A DNA stretch of 64,000 bases from Henricia sp. BOLD:AAB3569 (taxonomy: Eukaryota > Echinodermata > Asteroidea > Spinulosida > Echinasteridae), in assembly GCA_037783545.1 (NCBI GenBank), contig JBBELK010000514.1:124001-188000 (forward strand), written 5' to 3'. The position numbers and the translations under genes are program-made. The notes below the pieces were generated by a model, which ran no database searches, was not told the DNA's origin, and saw nothing but the letters and a program-made list of their open reading frames with translations. This document shows, in pieces, positions 33,030 to 44,493 of the stretch (positions within the stretch are counted from its first letter, which is position 1; every line of letters begins with the position of its first letter).

Positions 33030-33285
33030 TAGGAGCATTGTTACTCCCCCTGGATGGTATGCCAGTCCATCGCAGGTTTACCCCCAGCAGTTAGTTGGGT
33101 TTCCCAACCATTATTTACCGGTACCCATTTACACACCTGAATGGAGAGAGACAATGTGGAGTAAAGTGTCTTGTCTAAGGACACACCGCGATAGCAGTGA
33201 CCAGGCTTCGAACCATGGACCTATCACCTCAAAGTCCGACGCACTATCCATCAGACCACCGCGTCTCCACATTATGCAAGAGTGT
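33030..33285 (-). mobile_element. tRNA-headed SINE, family D
   Basis: On the minus strand the head reads CGGTGGTCTGATGGATAGTG with a B box GGTTCGAAGCCTGG, then GTGTGTCCTTAGACAAGACA, and ends with the ATGGACTGGCATACCATCC block. The layout is that of a tRNA-derived SINE found widely in marine invertebrates. Confidence 0.65.
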
Positions 33286-34159
33286 ACCATGCATTCCCAT
33301 GTGAACATGTGGAAACTTTAATGTCAGTCAACAGAGAACGTTACTTGCAAAAGGTTGGACTAATTTTGTCCTCGTAGAAATAACACGGCCAAGGGAAAAG
33401 TTTGTGTTTTTTGTCAGCCTGTCGGCTCTACATTGTAGGCTTGGGCGATTCCATGCTGGAGTCTAGTAGAATCGATTCCACTTTAGGAATCAGAATCGCA
33501 ATTGCTGATATTGGTAAAAAAGTGGCAAGAGTTGTGAATAAGTGTTTGCTTTGAGAAAGGTTGTTGAACCATTTGTTTTGTTGTTGCAAAAATAATTATT
33601 TTTTAAAGGTTGGTATCCAAGTTTACAAGTTGTAAACTACTTTGAAGTTGTGGTAAAGCACGCGTTAAAAAAATGACCGTAGTATTTGGGTTAGCATTGT
33701 AGTCTGAGCTTTGATACCAAAAGTGCCCCTATACACATAATTTTCGCTTTGGTTTTGTTTCGTATCAAATTTCAGCAACTTAAGGCCTGTTTGCATTGGA
33801 ATTTTTGGGGGGTAAATTTACTGAGACAATGGGTACGTTTCCCATTTTTAATCCAGTGCGGACAGCCTGGAAAGTTTTCCTCTCAGTAACTTTTCTTGAG
33901 TCCAGCGGTTACTTTCCCCAGCCAACTGCTGCCCCAGGAAAATTGACCAGGGAACCGGCCGTGCGATTCAGAAGAATTATCAATTTTTTGGGGTTTGTGG
34001 GAGACATTTCTGCTGCAAATTTGAAGCGTAGTGTTCAGAGCTGAAGTTTTGCGATCTAAGGGGCACGTCTGCCAATGTGGCTGTAAGGTACGTGTTTTGT
34101 AAAAGGGCATTGCGGCAATGGCCGCTGGTGGCCGCTGTAAAGATCGAAGCCTGTTTTGC
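33286..34159. other. no gene recognised
   Basis: No supported coding sequence. A short inverted motif GAATCGATTCCAC near 33470 is the only structure I noticed. Confidence 0.4.
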
Positions 34160-34441
34160 CTAAGTAGCATTTCACCCCCAAACCACTTCGTCCAAACACA
34201 ACACTTCGTCCAAAGGCCACTTCACCCCAAAACAACTTCGTGCACAGGCCGTGGTTCAGGGCGAAGTGGTTTTGGGGCAAAATTACTGTAAACCCTTTTT
34301 TTGACCGTTTTCTCAAAAGTTAGCTAGACGAAGTACGAAGCTGGTTTTTTCTCAGGTTGGTTTTAATCATGAATATCTTCAATTACATAGGGGGATAAAA
34401 CTATTTGTACCAGTTTACCAATAATGTATACTGTCTTTAAG
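34160..34441 (+). mobile_element. CGCCCCAAAACCACTTCG-core element, copy 1 (partial)
   Basis: Right part of the element also at 37258-37748, 40659-41195 and (inverted) 41802-42552. It has the core repeats ACTTCGTCCAAA and TTCACCCCAAAACAACTTCG, then GACCGTTTTCTCAAAAGTTAG, TTGGTTTTAATCATGAATAT and the terminal ACCAATAATGTATACTGTCT. Confidence 0.75.
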
Positions 34442-35556
34442 TGTGAAAAGTGTTGTTGACAATCGGAACAGTTGGTAAACGGTCGACTTGACCTGAAGCC
34501 CCGCGTGCGCCGCATGTGTTGTGTACATAAAAATGGGTGCATACTTGGTCAACTCGGCCGTTGTACCAACTCGACCATTGCAAGTTTCACTAGAGTCCGA
34601 TTTTTTTTGCTCGGCAATGTTGGCAGGTAACAATGACGTGCAGCAGCTAGACAGCGAAACATACAGTTCATGTACTGGATGGCTCCTGTTAATGGAAGAT
34701 ACAGATGGGAGTCCCTATCGGAAGAGAAATAGTTTTCAATAGAAAATTTGTGGAAACGTTTAGCACATAATCTGAAATGGCCCTGACATGATTCAGACTT
34801 ACAAATTGTGCACAATATTTGAATACTGTCTTTCCATAACAACAATACACTGTTTGAATTACTGATTGAATTCCAAGAGGACACAAATTATGAGTTAAAA
34901 GAATGTAGAGTTGCCATTTTGCATCAATAATTTGGATAGTTTTAAAACAAAAATTGTGTACATTTTTTCTCTTTTCATTCCACGTTGTATATATTGTAGA
35001 TTTTAGTGTTTGTTTTTTTACTTCATATCACCATGGCCTTTTACTATTTATTGTTGAGAACAAAATTGTACATATGAGCAGGTTCTCTTTTTCAGGAAAA
35101 ACTATTTATTAGGCCACGAAATTCAGACTCGTTTGTTATGTATAAGTACAATGAACTGCATGCATGTATTATGTAGGTTGATTTCAAGACCATGATACTG
35201 AGACTGTATTATGGTTTTTCTAATTTGCACAAGTTTTACAACTAATAATGTAGTGAGTAGTGACCAACGAATAAAGTGACACCAATCGATAATGTAACAA
35301 AAACTGACTTATTTTATACTGTATAGTCAGGTCAGGTGTGGAAGCATGTGACACAGCGGCACCGCGTTCACCATCTTCTTCCACCCCTCCGGTCTCTTTA
35401 TAGCGATCGAACGGGCCTACGGCGGACCCATCCCCACCCCTCAAGGTGGTCCCCCAGCTGCGCCAACCACAGGTCGCCTCAACCCCGGCTCCTTAAGGTC
35501 CTTGGCACTGGGGATCCGATTCAGGAAGGCGGCCCCACTGAAAGTGTCGGTGATTT
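34442..35556. other. no gene recognised
   Basis: The motif GGTAAACGGTCGACTTG and TACCAACTCGACCATTG (34460-34580) recurs at 55900-56010. A C-rich stretch with an open frame at 35336-35550 has no recognisable product. An AATAAA at about 35270 is too isolated to assign. Confidence 0.4.
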
Positions 35557-36178
35557 GACCCCGTTCTCACTAGAGAAATCGCTTCGTTCGACGAAAAGAT
35601 TAGTTAATAAATCGTGCGTTCACATCTCACATAAAGAAGATCGAACGAAGAGCAGTACCGTTTCTTATTTAGGTGACTGCTAACGAAGATCAAATGAAGC
35701 TGTGGGATGCTGCACGTCAGACACTTGAAGCGTCGAGCATCAGGGGCCAATTTCATGGCGCTGCTAAGCACACAAATTTGCTTAGCACAGGATTTATTTG
35801 CTTAAATTTGTAAAAATGGATTGCCAGCCAAAATCGTAAGTGATGTGTATTGAAAGGTATTCTTCTACTCTTGCGAAGAGCACAAGTTGGTGTATAATTT
35901 TGGTTTGTAATCCATTTTATAAAGCAAATAAATCCTGTGCTTAGCATGAAATTGGCCCCAGGACTGTTTCGCTGTATGGTTTTCGAATAGTGTGTAAAAA
36001 AAACCCGCTTGCCATGCGCTTGACGCACGACACAAAGGGAGCGTTCCATTACTAATCTGCTTCATCGAATGAAGCTATTTTGCTTTGTCGAACGAATATA
36101 TTTTAACAGGGTGGCATGCGTTCACATCAGGAAATCTCTTCGTCGAACGAAGCTATTTCTCTAGTGAGAATGGGGTCT
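35557..36178. mobile_element. MITE with CTCACTAGAGAAAT ends, nested insert
   Basis: GACCCCGTTCTCACTAGAGA at the left pairs with CTCTAGTGAGAATGGGGTC at the right. Sub-terminal TTCGTTCGACGAA motifs occur on both sides. It contains the palindromic element at 35745-35962. Confidence 0.75.
35745..35962. mobile_element. palindromic MITE (GGGGCCAATTTCATG type)
   Basis: GGGGCCAATTTCATG at the left and CATGAAATTGGCCCC at the right, with TTGCTTAGCACAGGATTTAT and its inverse inside. About 218 bp. It lies inside the larger MITE and so is younger. Confidence 0.75.
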
Positions 36179-37257
36179 GTGGCAAGGGCCCGCAGTCTTG
36201 ATGTCATGTGAATAAGGATGTGTTTTCATTGGCTCCGCACGTATAGCTCAGGTCTCGCGAGGCAGAAAAATCAAACAGGATACAAATATTTGTCTCACGG
36301 CCTCGTGAAGTGGGAAAACACAGCAAAAAATTACCGCACACGACAAGCTATACATGTACATGCTGAGCAAACGGCCACGAATGACTTTTTGCTTAGCAGG
36401 TACATGTAGTGGGGGGCTTAATCTATAGTTCAGTGATACATGGGTCAATTTTTGTTACATTATCGTTTGTTTGTACATGTATGTACATTATATGTTGGTT
36501 AAGTACATTATCAGTTGTAACACAAGGTACCGGTAACTACGGATATCAAAATATTGAAAATGCATGTAGCTTGTTACACCCTCTGAGCCTTTTACAATGT
36601 GTTATATTTTTAGAATTTCCGTGTTTTGACAAGTACATGTATTTATTACCTATTTGTGTGTTCAGGCCTGGGCCAAACTTCATTTCCAGTTTTTTCAAGC
36701 TGAAAATACTGCTTATGAATGTTTTGTTCTTAGCACAAATTGGCAGAGCCCAGTCAGATTTAATATACATGTAGATGACATGAAATATCAGCTGGTAACC
36801 TGATTTTGCTAAACACTATTTTGTGCTAAGCAGGCACCATAAATCTGTATTCTCTTATTAGTACGTGGGTCTTTTCATAAAACTGGATAATGATATGTCA
36901 CGTGCCCATACAGATTATTATCCTAGGCACATGAGGTATAGGTTGTTGGGTCTATAATTTCATTTTTGTATTATTTTTTAAATACTGTATAGTCTAAAGT
37001 ATGTGAACAAAAACGGTAGACCTTGAGTTTCCTTCGCCAAATCTCTGAGAATATAGTTGAGATGGACCCGAAAAGGGTGTTAATTTTCAGTTTTGAACAG
37101 TGCATTCATCACACTGAACCTTAATTTTGACAAATGTTTGGCAATTGAATCACTGATTGCCACTTTAATACTTCTAGATAATAGGCAGTTGGCACTAATT
37201 TAGATGTACACATGTACATGACAATGGAATTTGTCTTTTGCTTTTTTTTATTTTTAA
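36179..37257. other. no gene; TACATGTA-rich
   Basis: No supported coding sequence. ACATGTA and related self-complementary motifs are frequent from 36350 to 36780. Confidence 0.4.
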
Positions 37258-37748
37258 AAAGGCAGTAAACATCATTGGTAATCTTGAAAATCAGAAACGT
37301 TCACAGATTTACGCCTAACTTACACAATATAAACGTGATGACCGTAGAAAACTTCCCCTGAAATGGTTTTGTCTGAAGTGCTATAGTCTTTGAGAAATGA
37401 GTAAATCAATGCGCCCCAAAACCATTTCGCCCAAGTGCCATTTCGCCCCAAACCACTTCGCCCGAGTGCCATTTCGCCCCAAATTACTTCGTCCAAACAC
37501 TACATCGCCCAAATTCCACTTCGCCCCAAAACCGCTTTGTGCACAGGCGCAGGCCTTGGTTCAGGGCGAAATGGTAAAAGGCGAAGTGGTTTTGAGGCGA
37601 AATGACTGCAAACCCTTTTTTAACTGTTTTCTCAAAAGTTAGACGAAGTACGGAGCTGCTCAGGTTGGTTTTAATCATGCATATCTTCAATCACACAGGG
37701 GGATAAAACAATTTGTAACAGTTTACCAATCATGTATACTATCTTTAA
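37258..37748 (+). mobile_element. CGCCCCAAAACCACTTCG-core element, copy 2
   Basis: The left end AAGGCAGTAAACATCATTGG is the inverse of the right end CCAATCATGTATACTATCTT. The core at 37415-37620 holds alternating CATTTCGCCCCAAACCACTT and CGCCCAAGTGCC units on one side and inverted forms (GGGCGAAATGG) on the other. No transposase. The TTAAAG ends of copies suggest a TTAA target. Confidence 0.8.
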
Positions 37749-38261
37749 TGCAGTAATCAAGTCCTAGTTTAGTCAGAAAATGCAAATTTGATGTAAACAA
37801 AATTATTTCAAAAACTGACACAGTGGTTGTTCTGATTAGCTTGAAGAAATGACACATGCTTGGTTTTATTTTGGGTCTTTTTTAAAACTTTGAGTACACA
37901 TCATTGTCATAAATTGTTAAAATCTGTTTGCTGTACTTTAGCTATGTTAGCAGTGGTTAGGTAAAATGAAAAAGACAAGGGCAACACATTTTTTCTTCTT
38001 CTGCATATACCAAAATATTCACATTTTTTAAATTCGAGTGCTTTTTAGAACCTTTTGCATGGGCGGCCAAGGCATGCATGGGGTAGTCACGTTGTGTATC
38101 TTTTGTCACATTTAAATATGAAAACATGCTTTCTGTCATGGCTGCCAGTGCAAGGGGCCTAGTTAATTACCCGGGTTAAAGGCCATTATATTATTTGCAC
38201 TGATCTCAAATTTTGCTTCAAGAGCTCAGAACAAAAATCTTACTTGGCCAAACAAAAACAT
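37749..38261. other. no gene recognised
   Basis: AT-rich stretch without a supported gene or named repeat. Confidence 0.4.
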
Positions 38262-38540
38262 ACTATGTTTAGTGGTTAGCGCGCGCGTCACTTTTCAACC
38301 ATGCGCGTCAAAGTTTTTTTTCTTCAAAAACAGCAAAAAAAATTGTTTAAATACCGTCAGCGCGCGCGTCACTTTCAACCCTGCGCGTCAAAGGTTTTTT
38401 TCTTTCTGAGACACACGGTCTGCCGAGTGTTTTAATTTAAAACATGCCTTTATTTCTTGGAAATCCATTTTTTAAAAACAAATTGCGAAAAAAAAGTGTC
38501 ATTTTGGGAGACGTCAACTTATGCTAAACATAGTTTATTT
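38262..38540. mobile_element. small inverted-repeat element with internal duplication
   Basis: ACTATGTTTAG near 38263 and CTAAACATAGT near 38522 are inverted. Inside, CGCGCGTCACTTTTCAACC with CTGCGCGTCAAAG occurs twice in direct order (38280 and 38360). Confidence 0.55.
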
Positions 38541-38553
38541 TTAGTGTATTTCT

Positions 38554-39146
38554 CATCCTGAGATTTCAGGGAATTTCTACTCTGCAAAGCGACGTGACAA
38601 TACCCTGAGGAAATACACGCAAATCTGTGGAGCGAGCCGGCTGTTGTCTTGAGCCAACTCACGCCCGAGTAATTTTGATGTAATTTAATCAATTCGGTCA
38701 TGTTATGCCGAAAAGAAACAATTTCTATACTTTCCAGAAATTCTATTGGGATCTGTTCCTTATGACTGTCCCATTTCTACCAAACTTTCAAACGACGAAC
38801 CTTATTTACTCCGCAGTTTTCCAAATTAATAACAGGGATGCATGCTGATGAATGTAATGGAACGGATTCCCCAGTATGCTTTAAATAGCAGCCAATCGCC
38901 GACGCGGACAACGGCCAGCATTACCGAGTACATGTATCACATGCGTGCACGGTGTTTACAACTGCGCGCGTGACATTTGAATGCCTGCAATCGTGCTGCA
39001 CAATGCACTGCAAGCGTCCTGATTGGTCCAGCCGAGGCGACAGGATTTCTGTCGCTAGTCCCACCGCCAAATGGGGCCTTTTTCAACAGGGCCATGTACG
39101 CTAGGAGTGAGGGAGTGCGTTAAAGGGGCACTGTTGCAAGAGGATG
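38554..39146 (+). mobile_element. 593-bp-family element, copy 3
   Basis: Bounded by CATCCTGAGATTTCAGGG and AAGAGGATG. It is flanked by an exact 8-bp duplication GTATTTCT (38546-38553 and 39147-39154). Exactly the same length as the copy at 9155-9747. Confidence 0.9.
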
Positions 39147-39154
39147 GTATTTCT

Positions 39155-40658
39155 AGGAATGGTAACAAACATCACATGAAAACATTTCTGTCGAAGATGG
39201 TACTTTCTGTAAGAATTTTTTTATTATTTTATTATTTTTAATTGTTTTTTTTTAAGCGTGTGCACGCACATCCACAAAAACCCCAAAACACAAAAACCAT
39301 GCATGGATTTTAAATGTTTTTTAACTTATAAAGCATAGAGGCATCTGTGTTTTGTATTGTCTGCAGGCTAATTTATCAACATTCTTCATTAGATATGTTA
39401 TACCCTTATTCCACGAATCTGTAAAAAGATTCAGCTTGCGGATGATACATTAGGCCTTATGGCATTTTGCAAGTTAACCTGGATGTATTTAATTCGTAAC
39501 TAAGAAATTATCATGGGAATGCAACTATAACTCAGACCTATAGTCTCGGGGTTAAATTGTTCGATTACCTGAGTAATCTCCAAGTTAAAAATTAAAAATG
39601 TCGTGGGGAAAAGGCTTAAATAATCTGATGCATGGCAAAGCTGTTACAAAATGTACATTTCTCATGGTTATAAGTGCCCAATATTATTGTATACCGTTAC
39701 GGTACCGATATGAGACAGTTTTCAACTTATATTTTGCCTTGATATTGCCGGCCATACACTTGTCTCGCTCTCATTTGAAAACTGATACAGTAAACATGTG
39801 TACAAAATACCTTTTTTCCTGTAAATTTGTGTACAGTTTTAGTTTTAAAGTTGCACTGCCCGTGTTTGGGCCGATTTGGGCGTCAAATTTGTTTTTAAAA
39901 GTTAAATAGGTATTTTTCTAGAATAGAAAAAGTTATCAGCTTTCATTTGGTACCAAGAACGTAAAAATCCGTCAAGAATTAATGCCAGTCGATTAAAAAC
40001 AAGAAATGATTAAAAGGCTGGCAGGTCAATTAATCGACAGGGTTATGACGTAAATGTACATGTGCGCGTACATGTGTACATTGTACACATACTATGTACA
40101 TATGAGCGTACGCGCACATGTGAAGCACGTTTCAAGAAAAAGGCTTGTATCTCCAATTCCCAACGTCGGAAATTTAAGTTTTTGATATTTTTCGTTACAG
40201 AGACACGTAAGCTTTCTAAATTCGTTCGCTTGTGTAAATTAATTTTTTTAATCCTTTCACCGAAACACGGGCAATGCAACTTTAACGTGTCCTTTGTTGC
40301 AATGGTCTTAGACCAAAGTGTGGTGGTTTTTATTTTAGTTTTTATTCATATCCAATACATCAGGGATCCTTATTTAATTAAATAAGATTTTTTTAAATCC
40401 TTCAATCGTGTCCCCTGAATCAGTTTTGTAGAATGTCAACTGCTGATTGGAACTACGTTCCAAGCCTCGTCTTCAGATCGAGGTTTGGAACGCTTACGTA
40501 ACTGGTAACTGACACCTTTTCAATCGACAATTTGCACTCTGATTGAGGTACACGATTGAACCGTTAAAACACGTGAATAGTTTCTTTGGATACACATGTG
40601 CCATTTTCAGAAATTTGTAATAAAATGTTTTGCCTGTAAATGTGCAATGATGACATTC
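39155..40658. other. no gene recognised
   Basis: No supported gene. A short perfect inverted motif, GTTCCAAGCCTCG and CGAGGTTTGGAAC, is at 40459-40491, and TGTACA-rich sequence is at 40055-40100. Confidence 0.4.
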
Positions 40659-41195
40659 AAAGGCAGTATACATGATTGGTATCTCGAAAATCAGAAATGT
40701 TCACAGATTTACGCCTAACTTACACAATATAAACATGATGACCGTAGAAAACTTCCCCTGAATTGGTTTTGTCTGAAGTGCTATAGTCTTTGAGAAATGA
40801 GTAAAACAATTAGTTTTCGTCTCATCATGAGACGAAAATTCAATTCGCCCCAAAACCACTTCGCCCGAGTGCCATCTCGCCCCAAATCACTTCGTCCAAA
40901 CACTACATCGCCCAAATGCCACTTCGCCCCAAAACCACTTCGTGCACAGGTTGTGGTTCAGGGCGAAATGGTTCAGGGCGAAATGACTGCAAACCCTTTT
41001 TTGACAGTTTTCTCAAAAGTTAGACAAAGTACGGAGCTGGTTTTTGCTCGGGTTGGTTTTAATCATGCATATCTTCAATCACATGAACATGTGACCGTTC
41101 TGGACCAATGAAACTGCAGTATTCCAAGACGGGGTATAACAAAACTATTTGTAATAGTTTACCAATCATGTACTGTATACTATCTTTAATTAAGA
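40659..41195 (+). mobile_element. CGCCCCAAAACCACTTCG-core element, copy 3
   Basis: Left end AAAGGCAGTATACATGATTG, right end CAATCATGTACTGTATACTA. It includes a palindrome TTTTCGTCTCATCATGAGAC absent from copy 2, and the core CGCCCCAAAACCACTTCG repeats at 40845-40985. It faces the inverted copy at 41802-42552. Confidence 0.8.
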
Positions 41196-41329
41196 CAACG
41201 GAGAACATTGTCACTATACCCTCTCGTGCGTCAAACCATGGAGGAAGGTCCATGCATGGTCAAACTGCATAGGAAATGGTCTAGCTCGACGAGACCTTTC
41301 ATCAAGCCCTTTCATTTGCAACAAAAATT

Positions 41330-41785
41330 CACTGCAAAAAACTGGTGTTAAATTAACACCAGTGGTGTTGTCATATGTGGGGTGTTATGGCCGAGCGGTC
41401 TAGTGCGTCGAACTTAAAGTTCCTGTGCTAGTACTAGAATGTAGGTTCGATTCCTGGCCGTGACGGGTTGTGGCACCTGTGCCCTTGAGCAAGGCACTCA
41501 ACCACACTTGCTCCCATTCCTGTAATTGGCGGTCCCTCCGCTGTTGGATGTGATAAATAAATAAATAAAAAAATAAAAAAAAATATATAGATACCAAGCC
41601 TGGTGTTAAGTTTTAACACCACAAGTATTAGTTTTAACAGTTAGGGTGTTAAAAATAATGCATCTTTTTAAAGTGTGGAATCAAAACTAACACCTATACG
41701 GACGGTGTTAAATTTTAACATCAGGCTTTGTATCTATATAAGACAACACCACTGGTGTTAATTTAACACCACAGTTTTTGCAGTG
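41330..41785. mobile_element. CACTG-ended DNA transposon (EnSpm/Chapaev-like) with nested SINE
   Basis: CACTGCAAAAAACTGGTGTT at the left and its inverse with CAGTG at the right, flanked by TT. Arms contain TTAAATTAACACCAGTGGTG and many AACACC/GGTGTT units. CACTG ends are known from EnSpm and Chapaev. The SINE at 41378-41582 is inserted in the left arm. Confidence 0.75.
41378..41582 (+). mobile_element. tRNA-headed SINE, family B
   Basis: Head GGTGTTATGGCCGAGCGGTC (Leu/Ser-like A box), B box AGGTTCGATTCCTGG, body TGCCCTTGAGCAAGGCACTC and ACACTTGCTCCCATTCCTG, tail of AAATA repeats. A minus-strand relative is at 61247-61619. Confidence 0.8.
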
Positions 41786-41801
41786 TTGTTGTAAAGTTGC
41801 T

Positions 41802-42552
41802 TAAAGATAGTATACATGATTGGTAAACTGTTACAAATAGTTTTGTTATACCCCGTCTTGGAATACTGCAGTTTTATTGGTCCAGAACGGTCACATGTCC
41901 ATGCGATAAAAACTCATATCACCCTGCCGTATGCGAATTTAACTTCATATCACCCCGCCATATCCCACACCACACCACACCACACCACACCAGTCAACAA
42001 TTGTTTATTATCCCCCTGTTATTGAAGATATGCATGATTAAAACCAACCTGAGCAAAAACCAGCTCCTTACTTCGTCTAACCTTTGAAAACAGTCAAAAA
42101 GGGTTTGCAGTCATTTCGCCTAAGAGAAAACGGTCAAAAAGGGGTTTACAGTCATTTCGCTCCAGAGAAAACGGTCAGAAAAGGGTTTGCAGTCATTTCG
42201 CCTCAAAACCACTTCGCCCTGTACCTCGGCCTCTGCACAAAGTGGTTTGGGGCGAAGTGGCATTTGGGCGAGGTAGTGTTTGGACGAAGTGATTTGGGGC
42301 GAAATGGCACTTGGGCGAAGTGGTTTGGGGGCGAAATGGCACTTGGGCGAAATGGTTTTGGGGCGAAATGAATTTACGTCTCGCGAGACGAAAAATAATT
42401 GTTTTGCTCCATTCTCAAAGACTATAACACTTCAGACAAAACCATTTCAGGGGAGGTTTTCTACCGTCGTCATGTTTATATCACGTAAGTTATGTGTAAA
42501 TCTGTGAACATATCTGATTCTTTGAGATACCAATCATGACTGGCTTTAAACA
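41802..42552 (-). mobile_element. CGCCCCAAAACCACTTCG-core element, copy 4 (inverted)
   Basis: Reverse orientation of copies 1-3, starting TTAAAGATAGTATACATGAT and ending near ATACCAATCATGACTGGCTTT. It has an internal triplication of a block with GAAAACGGTCAAAAAGGGTTT (42085-42200) and a long core of GGGCGAAGTGG units (42240-42370). A CACCACACC simple repeat lies at 41968-41990. Confidence 0.8.
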
Positions 42553-42839
42553 TCTGATGATTAATTTTAAAGGAATTCATTTCAGGTTTATGGGATTGGG
42601 AAGTGTGCCAGAGGCAGTTTCTCTGTCATTATTGTGCTGGGTATACCGGGAGAAGAATTTAAAACCTTCGTTTGTTAGAAACACAATAGACTGCTATTAA
42701 AGTGAAATGTGTGTTGCCATGGTTTTTGGGTCTACACTAAAACCAGTGAACTGTTTCCCTGCGCTATACCAATGGATGTTTCAGATTACCAGCGAATGTT
42801 TAGACCCAATTACCATGGCAACCGACGTCACACTTTAGT

Positions 42840-43120
42840 ATATAGTGACTGTGTGTGGCAGTCCCTTCTCTCCGGGGTCCCGGGTTCGAATCCGGGGCGT
42901 GTATGTGGATTGGGTTTACAGTCCCTACTTGACCGCGTGGGTTTTCCCCTGGGGCATTTCTCTGGGGGTTTTCCTCCCACTTCTAAAACTGCAACTCCTT
43001 CTTCGTCATCTCAAGTTGATAATATAGTATAGTTAAAGCTAAAACCGTATAGTTGATGGCATAAAGGGCCTTAGTTGCCGAAGATGCCATACAACAACAA
43101 CAACAACAACAGTCCCTTCT
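42840..43120 (+). mobile_element. tRNA-related SINE with (CAA)n tail, family E
   Basis: B box GGGTTCGAATCCGGGG, then GGGTTTTCCCCTGGGGCATT, TTTTCCTCCCACTTCTAAAA and a tail of CAA repeats at 43093-43110. The 3' domain is of a type widely shared by invertebrate SINEs. Confidence 0.65.
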
Positions 43121-44489
43121 ATCATGTCTATCGTGGCACACAGGGCACTACGTTTGCCATACGTGCCAACCTATACCCACTATAACAACAGTCCCTTCTA
43201 TCGCATGTCGTCGTTCACCGAGAGGGGACGGAATAACTTTTATCCGTGGATAAGCACACATTTGTGGTTTTTATTATTTTCACGAAAATAATTTTAAAAA
43301 TTATTACTGTTACAAAATGAGATCAATGCAGGCATGCAATATTGTTGTTTGTTTTTCCCTTTAAAGAAATTGTAGCATTTTTATGCCGATAAAAATACTA
43401 AAATAATTATAGAATCTGCAGTTCTGTAGCCGGTTCCAAAGACTTGAAAGAAGAATATCTCCAAACTTTGCATAATCTATCTTGTTTAAAAACATCAGTT
43501 GCAGATGGATTTTATTGTGATTTTCTAGAACAAGTCAATTATGTATTTGAAGGAGAATAAATAAATTTGGGGAATAAAACGTTCATAAAATTCCGAGTTT
43601 GTCACAATCATTCAAATGTTTCTCCTGCTGAAACGTATTAACCTCCCTGAATTAATATGGCACAATGGAACAAAAGGAGAGGGCGCAATTTTATTAGGTA
43701 TTTCGTACCAACAATTTGTTGTAATTATGTTACAGAGACAGAATTATAAATAAAACAAATAAGTGCAAAGTGAAAAAAACTCAGTTATTTTACTTCGAAC
43801 CCATACAAAACAAAGTGCGCTCTCCTATTATAATTATTGTGTTCGCCATACTTCAGTTCCAAAAGGCGTCGATGCACCGACTACGACAGTATCCCCATCC
43901 ATGGGGGAAAATTTATATTTAATTAAAGTCAAATTTGGGGGCGGGTGGAGCGACGGGAAAACTAGATTAAAAGCCCATATTATTTGCAAGATAAAGCTTT
44001 TTGTCCAGGTTCCTGAAATATATTCGAAAAGTGTGGATCGACAGAAATAAACTCACTTGGTGTGTTAATTGTAACACTTAGAGTTTGACTTTGAGTAAGT
44101 TTTTTCTCGAGTAAGTCTTTTTCTTGTCAACTCGAAGTTTTTGGTCATTGCAAATGTTGCTTTGATAAACCAGCAGTTCCCTTTCCACTGTTTTCGTTCT
44201 TTTTCCCTTGATTTTTACGTAGGCCACTGACCTTGACCTGCATGCGCTGTGGCATACATGCAGCGTGTTCGTGGTTTTCAATTTAAAAAAATTCCCGTTT
44301 TCCAGGATTCGATTTCAGGGTTACCTATTTAATGTATGTGGCTATTTTGTGTTCCGTGTACAAGTAATATCTCCAATAATTCAGTCCTGTGTACTCAACA
44401 GAGAGAATTTTCTTGTCATCACAGTACACACGAGACAGTCGTCTGTTGTACCCGGATGCCCTGTCAATGTATGACGTCATGTATGTATC
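43121..44489. other. no gene recognised
   Basis: ACAACAGTCCCTTCTATC occurs twice (43105 and 43187). An open frame at 43763-44050 has no recognisable product and is not supported. No other structure seen. Confidence 0.4.
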
Positions 44490-44493
44490 GTAT

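Noticed and set aside
35336-35683. 115-codon frame on the plus strand
   Set aside because: No recognisable domain, C-rich sequence, and its end overlaps a MITE.
43763-44050. 95-codon frame
   Set aside because: No similarity I recognise, no splice context, next to transposons.
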